Origin: Brienomyrus brachyistius
Lineage: Eukaryota > Chordata > Actinopteri > Osteoglossiformes > Mormyridae
NCBI RefSeq assembly: GCF_023856365.1
Contig: NC_064538.1
Coordinates: 9,411,435-9,475,434, forward strand
Direction: 5' to 3'
DNA length: 64,000 bases
Position numbers and translations under genes: made by a program. Each line of letters begins with the position of its first letter. Within the stretch, counting starts at the first letter, position 1. The notes under the pieces are model-generated. The model was not told the DNA's origin, did no database searches, and saw only the letters and a list, made by a program, of their open reading frames with translations. Below, in pieces: positions 33,700 to 44,659 of this stretch.

Positions 33700-36600
33700 T
33701 GGGGGGAGATCCAGCGCATTCTGTCAAAATCAGACCAGGGCGCACAGACGGACAAAGGGGACTGCATGGTGGGGAGACAGGGCATACATGCCGTGCGAGA
33801 TGCTCCCAAGTGACGAGGGATGAGGGGCTACAGATCCCAGACAGCTCCTGCTTCACAACTGAATCATGTTTATTTTCCTGTTTGTGTAGAGTCACCTCCT
33901 CGTGGCTGACTGAGTGGAGCTGGCAGGCCGCATAAACAAATCTGAGCATTCTTGGGCTCATGCTAACTCATCTGTACAACCTGAACCACCCGCTGGACAT
34001 GTGATCACTAATAAACCAAAGATCCAGACTACAAAAATTAAACATTGGGGAATTAAATGGGTAGTTAAGCATCTGAATGTAGCCCCTACAGATAAGAGCA
34101 AAGTCAGCACTGGTGCTTGTACCTAAAGTGGGAAAGTACCGCTAAAATATTCAATAGAAACTTTTGGTTAAACACACATTGAATAGGACAGCGATGGCGC
34201 CTTCAAGTCAGTCAGGAGAGGACAGCAAGGAGGAGCAGTGGTAGGAGGATCTTATCTGTGATTACTTGGAACCGGAACGCACGGGAAGGCCTGCTAATAA
34301 AGCCACATTCCCCACCGAAGGGTGGGGAGAAAAACTGGGAGAGAGGAAGAAGGAGGAGAGAGAGATCTAAAAAGAGGGAGACAGACAGGGGTTGCAGGGA
34401 CACAACAGGGAGAGACAGCCTGAAAGGTACAGAAAGAGGGAGAGGGAAAGGGTCCGATGAGCGCCAGACGAGCCAGGGAGAGAGGAACAGGAGATGTGCA
34501 TGTTAGGGGGGAGGCAGTGTAAAGGGCTGGATTGATGATGTTGTGGGGGGGGGTGGGCTGGGGTGGGTGTATTGTTCTGTCACTTTGCCTGTGTCAGCAG
34601 GTGGAAGCGCTCATCAGGACATTAAATATGCAACAATGCTGACTGCGGCACGGTGCTGAGACAGGCAAAGCCACCGGACCGGGGCCTGGGACACCGTCGG
34701 CACCATTCACACACAGCCCGCCTTTAGTCACGGAGTTCCCCACATGAGGCTCTGCAGTGCGGCCGGGGTGGGGGGGGGATACTAGGGGTGAGGGAGTGCG
34801 CGGGGGGGGGGGGGAGAGCCGGGTTCCAATGGCCCACACCACTGCTTAACTGGGTGTGGCATGGTATGTCGCACTTTACCATGTGCGATTACAGGATGAA
34901 ACACAGGCACTGGCTGGAGCTTTCGGCCTACTGGCGGCCTAGACGCTATGTGATCAATCTTGTGTTGACGCCCCGAGAGCACGTCATTAGCCCTTTTTAG
35001 CCAGTGTGCAAACAATTGTGTCCTTATTACTGTTTTCCTTTTCACCACGAATGTTGTACTATTATCACTGGAACTATTGCGGCAGTAAATTTTACAGTAA
35101 AGATGAAGGTTTTACAAGCAGCGGTTCTGTGCCGGTACGTGGCAGTCAGCAAAAACGGGGGGGGGTGGGGGGGGTGGAGTTAGCTGGCAAACAAGACTGC
35201 TGTGGTAGGGATCTTGTGTGATAGATGACGGGGGTGTTGATGGGCACGGGGGAGCATGAAAACCCTCGTTACGGCCATAATAATGGCGTGTAGAGCAGTC
35301 ATGGGAGCAGCTTCTGCCAGAATGACCTGTGCCGGCCCATCGGTGCGACCTTCATGGCCTCCGATTCCCCTGGCTGCCTGTCTTCCAGCATACGAACACT
35401 GTATGGACTGAGGAACCACACATCTCCCACTGACACAGGCACATCAGGCTGGAGCAGGGCCCTGTTTTTGGGATCGTCTGATCTGCCACTTCACTTGAGC
35501 TTTTGGTGTCCATGCTTCTGCCTTTCCATGTATCTGGGCAGATGCACCTCTGGCGAACGAATGGGATTTTATTTCCAGAACATCATTTAACGGGGGTCAG
35601 TGCACCTGATAAATATGACGAGTGCATCAGGCTGCTCTTTCCACACCCCCCATTACTGCTGCGGCTGTTCATATTCGCTGCATTACGCAACGATGTCCGG
35701 AAAGTTCCAGAAAGATACATGGGGACTGTGACAGTCACCAGGCGCCAAAACAGGCAAAATGTGATAAGAAATAGATACAAAAGTGTGCGATTATCTGAGG
35801 ACACCGGCTCTGTAAGAAAAACTACTTTGACTGTAATTGGGGAGGCCCTTAGCTGAGTCAGTGCCAATGGCAGCCAGAGATGTTACCCTGGTAAAATGGT
35901 CTGACAAACATGTCAGTCAAACATGCTGCCTACACACACAGCCATCTCCCAGCATGCCACACTCGATCAACATCGTTATTATTTAATAATAAACAGCAGC
36001 TACATGTATATGGGGCTTTATACCAGGTATGGCTGCTTTTTTGTTGTACTAACAAAAGCACAAGAACTTTTGTAACAACAGTCAAAAATCAACTGTATTG
36101 GAAAACATTCCCGCAATTCCAGTTTAATGACTTAACACAACGACTTGCTAACACCCTTCCATATTTCCCCTTGGACATGTTATGGATGAAAAAAATAAAT
36201 AAATCCATAATTTGTTTCTATCAGTTAAGGAGACGTTCAGTTACATTTAAAACCCAGCAGTTTAGGGATAGCTGCACAGCGTGAAACTGCCAAAGAATGT
36301 GGGAGTATATAATGAAATACATATCCGCAAATTAGAAATTATTTTCACTTTGAGCAGGACGGGATCCTGGAAGACCCAGAAAGCTTCATGCAGGCATATA
36401 TTAATAGCAGCAGCTAGAGAAAACAAAAGGTAACAACTACACTTACAGAAGTGTCAGTGCATTGCAGCAAGACTGCATCAGTATAATGCGGGGAAAAGTG
36501 CACCATCCATCCTTTGCCTTCTCAGATTAGCATGTGCGTGTCCGTGCAGTCCTGCAAGGAGGTTACTTAGGGGACGACCAACAGATGCACCTCAAACTAT

Positions 36601-37620
36601 TACATACAATTCTATTCACTCGAGAACCCTCAAATTACTTCACAATATGAAGCTGATATGCTTCTGAAAATTAACAAGTTGGGTAATTAAAATTCAGTGG
36701 AGCTGTAAACCAGCAAGATGTAATTAAAAGAACAAGGGCAGTCGGATGACAGGCTTTCTCTTGTCAACGTTAGGGAGAAATTTCTCAGCTGCACTTTGAC
36801 ACTTCTGCATGTACAGGATTATTGTAGTTACACAAATAAATAGACGCATACCTGTATACACACCTGATTATCTTTAATTACAAATTTAGTTATATACATA
36901 TTAAAGGCTGTGTTATAAAATCTACAAATTTTACAGAAGGGTTGTTGAAAAAATCTTTGGCCCGACATATGGTAAGAGGGCTCCCGGTAATTGCAGCATG
37001 ATTGAACGCATTTGTTAAATGCTCTTGCTTGGCAAATTATTTTGATTACAGGTCTTACGAAACAAGAAAATATAATTTTTACAATCACTTAAATTTCCCT
37101 GCAAACAGAGATAATTATTTGTCGATGGCGCGATATTTCTACGGGTAAGCAAAAGCGAAAAAAAACTTCTGTACAACATGCCCGGCCATTTGCATGCGAC
37201 CTGCTGTTTCGGGTCACTGTTTCAGACATCCACGCCAACGTGCCCCGGCCTATGCGTAAGCTACTGCCGTGCCCCCATGTTAGAAGAGCCTAATTGAGAG
37301 CAGCAAGTATGAGTGTCTGCGCAGGCGGCTGTCAGAGGGGCTACGCAGGTGAGCGGGGGACGTGGTGTTGCGGCCTGCATCCCTGATCGGCTGCATCCCT
37401 TCAAGTGTACGATGCTTCGGGAATGCAGAGTCCGCGCTCTGCTTGTTAGCATTCCAGAGCCACGGCAGGGCTTGGGTTAAGAGTGGAGCGCGCGAGAGGA
37501 AAACAAAGAGAGAGCGAGAGGAGAAATACAGCTATGTATCGAAAATTAATTACTCAAACGTATATAATATACTTTGGTCTAGCCTAGCTATGGAGTGTTT
37601 TAATAGCTGCTGTACATTTG
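33700..37620. other. Interval between mir-1 and mir-133a, left part
   Basis: Unique sequence without recognised exons. GA-rich DNA lies at 34320-34450 and a G13 run at 34802-34814. A donor-like ACGCAG|GTGAGC occurs at 37343-37354. In mammals the interval between these microRNAs of the paralogous cluster contains a MEF2-dependent enhancer. I see no perfect MEF2 consensus here. Confidence 0.4.
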
Positions 37621-37624
37621 GAGT

Positions 37625-37765
37625 CTGTTTTTACAGCTGAATTACTATTGTAATTACTCGCGCTGTAAATATTAATAAGGGCTGCTGCCTCGGTGCAAGA
37701 GAAATATGACAGCCAGAGCGACGGCCTTTAATTGACAAGGAAGTGTACAACCACAGCGTTTAGGT
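37625..37765. promoter_or_regulatory. Candidate conserved element between the microRNAs
   Basis: A complex unique stretch contains TTTTTACAGCTGAATTAC (E-box CAGCTG), TTGTAATTACTCGCGC, TGTAAATATTAATAAGG and GGCCTTTAATTGACAAGG. The combination of an E-box and AT-rich cores in non-repetitive DNA makes it the best candidate for an intragenic enhancer. Composition only. Confidence 0.28.
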
Positions 37766-38270
37766 GTGGCAGGAGCTCTCAGGCACTTCTGAGGCTTCTG
37801 AAGGGGGCTTGAAGGTGACAGAGACGACTCGGGTCTTCGGCGCGTCGCGCAAACTGTTAGCACCTGTTTATGCACCTGTACTGAACTCTGTCAAAAGCAG
37901 CGCATGAGCCAGTAGGAGGTCCCGCTTTGGCGCTGCACCTCACAGTGACGGCTCTCTGCTCGATTCCCTCAAATCCAGGTACCTACATAAGAGTGTTTTC
38001 ACTGTAGTTTGTTTTTTATGTGGAACTTGTTTTCGGCCTGAAAATTATTTTTATACTTGTCACAAATCCTGTGAAATTTCTTCTGACAATCAGAAACGCT
38101 ACAAAGCTGACAATATGAGACCAGTCTTAGCTGGGACAAGATCTCTCTGAATCCGGCAGACACAGTATCTTCCTCTGTCCAATAAACTGCTCTCTCAGCT
38201 GGTTTTTACTAAGCTCTTTGATCATTCTGACCAAGCCTTTAGTCATTGGTAAACCAAGATGAGTCTAAAG

Positions 38271-38435
38271 CTGTGTTTCCCAATCCGGTCCTCGGGGACC
38301 CACAGCTGGTCCATGTTTTACTCCCTCTGAGCTCCCTGCCAGACAGTGCACTTTTTTTGCTCCCTTCCAGCTCCCGGTAGGGAGCAAAAACTTGGACTAT
38401 CTGTGGGTCCCTGAGGACCAGACTGGGAAACACTG
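38271..38435. mobile_element. Palindromic hAT-like MITE, copy 1
   Basis: The ends CTGTGTTTCCCAATCCGG and CCAGACTGGGAAACACTG are inverse copies, and pairing continues inward (TCCTCGGGGACCCACAG with CTGTGGGTCCCTGAGGA), giving about 35 bp of inverted repeat. The middle is pyrimidine-rich, and a further internal pair, TTTTTTTGCTCCC / GGGAGCAAAAAC, lies inside it. A second copy is at 62054-62227. The 8-bp flanks GTCTAAAG / GTTTAGTG agree at only 5 of 8, so the target duplication has decayed. Non-coding; may fold into a long hairpin in RNA. Confidence 0.8.
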
Positions 38436-38892
38436 GTTTAGTGAGCTGGTGTTCACAGGACAGATGGGTGACCTTAACACACACTTCTGCTGTTTTGTGT
38501 GGGGCATCATCCAGAAATATTAAACATTATAAAAAACACTTATATCCCTTCAAACCATTTCTTAACTGGGAAGCTATATTCTGCGGGCATGTTTCCTTAA
38601 AGTTTGCTCCAAAAACCTATTTGATTTAAATTTAGAAAAATGATTATCAGGAAGCAATGGAAATCAAATCATTACCATATGTTGTATATTTAAAATACAA
38701 TTTTACAATTTCAAAACATCAAACTGACAAAAAATCTGAAAAGTAGACACTTATATACGGTAATATATGACAATGCATTCTTGCTTATATAAGAATTAAA
38801 GGAGTTTCAGTTACCTAACAAATATTGTATTGCATAAAAATATATGAAATTGATAGTAATGTAGAAAATATTAAAAAAAAAAACATAATATT

Positions 38893-39218
38893 CCATCCAT
38901 TTCCTGGAGCCGCTGAATCCCAACTGGGCTCGGGGGGGGACCGGAGCCTATCCCGGGAACAATAGGCTCAGGCGGGAACCAACCCTGGGCGAGCACCAAC
39001 ACACCACAGGGCGCACACACTCACACAACTACAGGGCCAATTTAAACTCACCAATCAACCTGCTCTGCATGCTTTTGGGCCGCAGGAGGAAACCGGAGCC
39101 CCTGTGAAAAACCCACGTGAACACGGGGTGAGCGTGCAAACTCCACACAGAAAGGACCCAGGACTGAACCCAGGACCTTCCTGCTGTGAGGCAGAAGCGC
39201 TAACCACTGCGCCGCCCT
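38893..39218 (-). mobile_element. tRNA-derived SINE, minus strand, full length
   Basis: Read on the minus strand it starts GGGCGGCGCAGTGGTTAGCG (A-box region), has the B box GGTTCAGTCC, carries GTGTGGAGTTTGCACGC and ends AAATGGATGG. A 13-bp target duplication, AAAACATAATATT, flanks it (38880-38892 and 39219-39231). Its body differs from the two plus-strand copies over much of its length, so it belongs to another subfamily. The perfect duplication points to relatively recent insertion. Confidence 0.92.
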
Positions 39219-39231
39219 AAAACATAATATT

Positions 39232-42200
39232 GTATGTTAATAACTATATTTTTATTTTAAATGCCATTAATTGCATATGGCAATAGTCATAATGTAACTG
39301 TAAAAAATAAAATAGAATGGGAAGTATGAACAGTGCAAATTACAGTGAAACTCCAGTGTAAAACCAGACGTCGGCGGCATGCATCCCCTCAACTTCACAG
39401 AGCAAAGCATGTCTAAAGGCACGTTATTAGTGGCTGAGGTACTGAATGTACTGTTGAAAATGCTTAAGCGCCTATACTTCGTTAGTGAAAGGCGGGTAGC
39501 AGGGGTTACCGGTTATCCGCACTGTAAGACAGTGCCGGGCAGTCGTAAGAAAAAGCAAAGTCGGGGCTCTTCAAGGAACGAGGGACAGTAAAGCAACAGG
39601 ATACAAGGTCCAACTGCAGTGGCCTGGAAGAAAAGTCTCCCATCAGCCCTCATTACATACAAAAAAACTGCAGAAATCTGGATATAGCCAGATGATCATA
39701 TTTAATTAATTTATTTTATACTTCATCTACTTTTTTATTCTTATTTTTGCTTATTTTTTCCTTTTCCATCATTTTTGTTCTCTGCCATTTTCCACCTATT
39801 TCTGTATTTTTTTTTTCACGTTTTTTTAATTCACTCCACTTCAGAGTGGCAGCGGCGACAGTGATGGGGTCGGGATCCAAGCTGACATAGAGGTTAGGGG
39901 TTCATATCCCTGCTTAGCAGCACCCTTGCGTCTGCAGCTGCAAAGTATTTTACTGCTCAAGGATCTGAAAGGCAGAGGTCGGCCCCTGTAAAAGCATTAC
40001 GGGGGGAGGGGAGGCAGGGGGGGTGGGTTCTGCAATCTCATTTGAAACTGTCGGGTCCAACAAGAAAAATGTTGCATCGAAGACTAAACTGCTATTAAGC
40101 AAGATTGCATTGACCCATAGGAGGCTTTTCAGCTGCAGCAGCAACACGACATGCACAGGAAACAGAGCCGATTCCTGCTCCTGACTTACACTCCACACTA
40201 ACAAAAATAAAATACATTTGGCATCAACTGATTTTCTTACCCACTGTCACAATTATTATTATTATTTTTTTAAGTAATACAAAAATAAATTAGAGAAACA
40301 GCATCATTTAATTTGAGCGATGGTTTAAAACCGCGTGCAGACAAAGGGAGCACTGGGTTTGAGTGGGTGACATTTAAAATGTGTGAAAGGGGCAGTTTTT
40401 CCAGATTTATCTGCATGTTCATAGGTGTACGTGCGTTTGAAGGGACTTTCCCAACATCCAAAGACGGAGTATAAGCTAACGGTACGGTGGCCTACCTCTC
40501 CCCCCCAGATCAACCAATCAGAAGGAAAGGTAGTGCTGAGTCAGGGCCAGGGTGCAGCTCACGTCCGCATGCAGGAGAGAGGAGCTGGCACTGCACTGCA
40601 GCAGTACTCCTCTATCCCCTGACACCAAGGGGCCTTAGGTGGGCTCTATCCACACTGCAAGCCCCCGGTTTTAATGACCGAGGGCCCCTTCACCACGGAC
40701 CCTCTCTGCCAATCACAGCTACTCTTTCGCTTTCTCCATCAGCTGCGCTTGCCTCTCATGAAACGCCTTCCAATTTTTAGATACCGGGAATAAATAAATT
40801 ACTTTACAAAGCCGCTCAATGTCACCTGTAGACGTTGTTAAAGTTTATGGCCTGATCGAATGTCAATGTTTTTCTTTACAGGGGGTAATCTGATGTGATT
40901 AACTCCCTAATTAACGTGAATTTACAAAGGATCTTGCTATCAGACTGCCTCCTGTGTTCTTGACGTTTAAATTACAGATTATCCTCCCAAAAAAAAAATA
41001 TATGGCAACAATAGGAAGGCAGGAAATGCACAGCTTGCATTTTCAGAAATGTGTCCATGTACTGCAGCAGTGACTGCAGTGACAGGCACAGCTCATGAAA
41101 ACTATTCATTAATACACAGATTATGTAAAAATTCAAATGAAAGGCTGTGTATTTTAAAATATATTCATTTCTTGCGAATGAACTTTCTTTCTCCAGACAG
41201 AATAAAAATACACATCGGAAAATCAGTAAAAGAAAATATGCTAAATTATTTAAGGAAGAACATGGCGAGGAAAGCGCCACGTGTATTTTTACATGCTGAC
41301 AGGCTGGTATGTTTTGATCTCAAAAAACACACAAAAGGTTATCATCATGTTCATACCAGGGTTTGTGTCAGTGGGGGTGCACGGGGGGCGGTGTCCAGCC
41401 TTCACAGTCCTGTGTGCTGCCTTGTCCCAATAAGGAGCGAGTGGGGGAGTGAGAGATGGAGAGTGTTCACCAGACAGCTGAACAGGAAAAAGGTCACGAC
41501 AAAAAATAAAATAATAAAAAAGACATCTGGGTCTGCCACGGGACAGGAGTCAAGGTGGCAGCCCAACTCGGGACTATTCACTGTGGCCCCGTTCCCAGCT
41601 GTCAGGGCCCTTGAAAACAACACCTGTGCACACCACTCCTGGGACCTGGTGAGGTGTCCAGCTGTCCCCAGTGCCCATCCATCCATCATTCCACAATAAG
41701 GCCCAGAATGTGGGATCTGTCCTGGCCAATGTCCCAGAATAGATGCAGCACATAACCCCCTCCTCCCATTCAGGTTGACAGAGGAGACACCTACCCCCAG
41801 CCCCTCCTTCCCTTAGAAGTGCTGCCAAATTCCCCCCGACTCTTAAACGATTCCCACTACAGCATAGTTTTGCACTAACACTTAGCAAACCTTCTACTAA
41901 CAGGGACCACTGGAGAGCGAATGGGAAAAGGCCAGTACAGCACTGTCAACCTTGTTAGTAACTTTGGATAAAAGGCCATGTCAGGCAGCGAAATCAATCA
42001 GCCCTTAAAGTCTTTATTCAACCTACTGTCACATATATGCCAGCATGATAAGGAAAAAAAATACACAATGTTCCATTGGCTTCCGGTGTCTGTGCACAGG
42101 GCATGTTTAGCAAAAATGCAAACTTGAAAATTCAGAAGTCATCTGTGGCTTTTATCATGACAGCCGTGATGCTTAAATCTAAGGACGGGCCGGCAATAAA

Positions 42201-43732
42201 AAATATAAATGGACTTTGGGATATTCAGGCTCCAAGAACGGAGCCCCAGAGAACAAAATCGGGAAAAATGTTGCTATTAATTGTGACTGGGTATAAATCA
42301 CTTTTGTCTTTAAAAACGTCGTAGACTCTGTGGGTACCGCCTAGTTTCATAACAGCTATCATAAGCTTTCCCCCTGATGTTTTCTGTAAGGACAAAAATC
42401 CATTCATGACGTTTCTGCAGTACAGCCACAAAAATTAATTAAATAAATAAATAAATAGAATCCAGGGCAGATTTTTTTTTTGCCCTTTATATAGCATTTC
42501 CGTTCCACCTCTGATCGCAACGCATATGGAAGTAGACTCTCATCAATTTGCTTTGTACTCTGATGACAAGTTTATTAGCCAGCCTGTAGGGAACTGGGGA
42601 GTTCCTCCTTTTCTGCTCACGAAACCTTCTGCATTTGTCTGTTTATGTTTTGCTTTACTAAGTGCACACTGGTCGGCTATTGTCTGATAAATAAGTGTGG
42701 TGAAGGATATGGGGATGCTCCACACTTCCCACTCTAGGGTGAAAAGTGCCCGCCTATTCCAAATTCACTTGCAACGCCATACCATAGAAAACCGCGGTGC
42801 CATTCTGATGTGTCAGCACAACATCACACACTAACAAACCAGACATTATTTCTTGTTATTTCTCCATTGTGGAGCACGGGGTCATTGTGAGAAGCTCTTG
42901 CCAATTATGATGGACGCGGTAAACACGACCATGGCGTGGCCCACGTTTCGCTGATTGCGGCTGGTTTGCCATAACCGCATGTGATGTCTTAGTGCAGCTG
43001 GGGCATCCCCATCCCTCTCCCCGGAGCTGACTGGGTTCTCTGGGATGTATTAAAATGTCTTTTGTGCTTGCCTGTGCATCAAAAAGACTGGTTCACAGCA
43101 AACACAACAGCAATGGATTTCTGCAGTTTAGACAAGGGCAAAGAAGAAAGAGTGGCAGAGGCGGCGGGGGGGTGGGGGGGAGGGGGGTGGCAAGGATTTA
43201 ATAAATGCCATCAAAATAACTATAGTTCCACAGAGTACCAAAGGTTCTTCCGGCAAAACTGATTATTAATAGTGAAAGATAAAATATTTATAAAGATAAA
43301 ATGTAATTGAGCATAAGCTTATTTAATGCAGTAGATTGAAGCAAAAGAAAAAACATTTGCAGAAGTAAGAATGAGAGAAAACGAGAGCATGAACTGAGAT
43401 AATGAGAGAGGGAAAAAGAGAGATATAGGTCAACCGGAGTTAATTCCTGCAGTGTCAGAGCTTCCTGGTTCATTAGCAGTATTGACAAGTCCGTGATAAA
43501 TTCTTTGTTTTCAGAAGTTTGTCTGCAACCATCATTAATAAACAGTGTCCTATCAGCTGTTAGAGATCGCACCTGGTGGCCTTTCCCTCTTCCTCTATAC
43601 TGCACGAAGGACACCAGCATAAAAGAAAAATGTTCCGGGGCTCTCAGTGGCCAATTTGTGCAAGTTCTGCACTGGGCAGTTAATTTGAAGATAGCAAAAT
43701 TAATTCCTCCTATAAAATTTTTTTGTTGCATT
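39232..43732. other. Interval between mir-1 and mir-133a, right part
   Basis: Mostly unique DNA. A 216-codon ATG-initiated frame at 41049-41699 is the longest ATG frame in the window, but it lacks a recognisable domain. A GATA-rich AT stretch at 43275-43300 holds two AGATAA sites on either side of ATATTTATA. (AAAT)n lies near 42430-42455. No SINE or MITE is recognised here. Confidence 0.4.
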
Positions 43733-43744
43733 ATAATCCACTTA

Positions 43745-44099
43745 GGGGGCGGCATGGTGGTGCAGTGGTTAGCACTGTTGCCTCACACCTCTGGGGCCCG
43801 GGTTCGAATCTCCGCCTGGGTCACATGTGTGTGGAGTTTGCATGTTCTCCCCATGTCATCGTGGGGTTTCCTCCGGGTACTCCGGTTTCCCCCCACAGTC
43901 CAAAAACATGCTGAGGCTAATTGGACTTGCTAAATTGCCCGTAGGAGTGCATGTGGGAGTGGGTGGTGTGTGAGTGTGCCCTGCGATGGGCTGGCCCCCT
44001 GTCCTGGGTTGTTCCCAGCCTCGTGCCCATTGCTTCCGGGATAGGCTCCGGACCCCCCGCGACCCAATAGGATAAGCGGTTTGGAAAATGGATGGATGG
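43745..44099 (+). mobile_element. tRNA-derived SINE with (GGAT)n tail, full length
   Basis: The A box TGGTGCAGTGG (43758-43768) and B box GGTTCGAATCT (43801-43811) are near consensus. The body words GTTTGCATGTTCTCCCC, CCACAGTCCAAAAACATG and TAAATTGCCCGTAGG match the 14.7 kb copy, and the tail is AATGGATGGATGG. The target duplication is ATAATCCACTTA (43733-43744 and 44100-44111). It is the best-preserved SINE here and lies about 0.5 kb before mir-133a in the same orientation, so it would be part of the primary microRNA transcript. Confidence 0.95.
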
Positions 44100-44563
44100 A
44101 TAATCCACTTACACTCAATTTCTTAAAAAAATGCTTTGTAACTGTGTTCTGATGTTTGTCTTGTGTTGAATTTCTTTTTAAAAATGTTTACCATCCAGAA
44201 GCAAATGTGTGATCCTTGGAGTTTCTCTTGTTTTATTGACAGTGTATTCTTTTGTACAATTTCATATTCAGCGTTCACATTCCAACACTCGCTATTTTAC
44301 AAAAATGTGAAAACAATCTGTGACACGATGCCTCTGACATCAGACGATTAAGGAAGGTAAAGCCTACAAAACTGACCTTGAACGTGACCCAGAAATTCAG
44401 CCTGAACTCATTATGTTAGCATCATTTTTGCATGGCTGCCATAAGACTTTGAATTAAAGATTCATACTGACTAATCTCCTGTACCCTCTCCCTTTCTCTT
44501 TCTCCCTTCTCTCTTCCCTAACCAGCTTGGACATGGACAGTAAGCCCAAGTCTGGCCGAGGCA

Positions 44564-44654
44564 CCAAAAATGCTTTGCTAAAGCTGGTAAAATGGAACCA
44601 AATCAACTGTTGAATGGATTTGGTCCCCTTCAACCAGCTGTAGCTGTGCATTGA
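44564..44654 (+). ncRNA. mir133a: microRNA mir-133a precursor hairpin
   Basis: The 3p arm at 44619-44640 matches mature miR-133a (TTTGGTCCCCTTCAACCAGC..., seed TTGGTCC). The 5p arm at 44582-44603 (AGCTGGTAAAATGGAACC...) is the known partner strand. Outer flanks AATGCTTTGCTA and TAGCTGTGCATTGA extend the stem as in vertebrate mir-133a. The loop words CAACTGTTGAATGG and the flank GCTGTGCATTGAT are closer to mir-133a-2 than to mir-133a-1 (from memory). miR-133a acts with miR-1 in heart and skeletal muscle, restraining SRF and proliferation. All key bases are intact. Confidence 0.97.
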
Positions 44655-44659
44655 TCTCC

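Noticed and set aside
33530..33961. 143-codon minus-strand and 131-codon plus-strand frames
   Set aside because: They lie across the mir-1 hairpin; the microRNA explains the sequence.
39840..39970. Possible SINE head (GAGGTTAGGGGTTCATATCC)
   Set aside because: Only a weak B-box-like match, with no convincing A box, body or tail.
41049..41699. 216-codon ATG-initiated frame between the microRNAs
   Set aside because: No recognisable domain or signal, compositional change part way through, and an overlapping minus-strand frame. A frame this long is uncommon by chance but not surprising in 64 kb of six-frame sequence.
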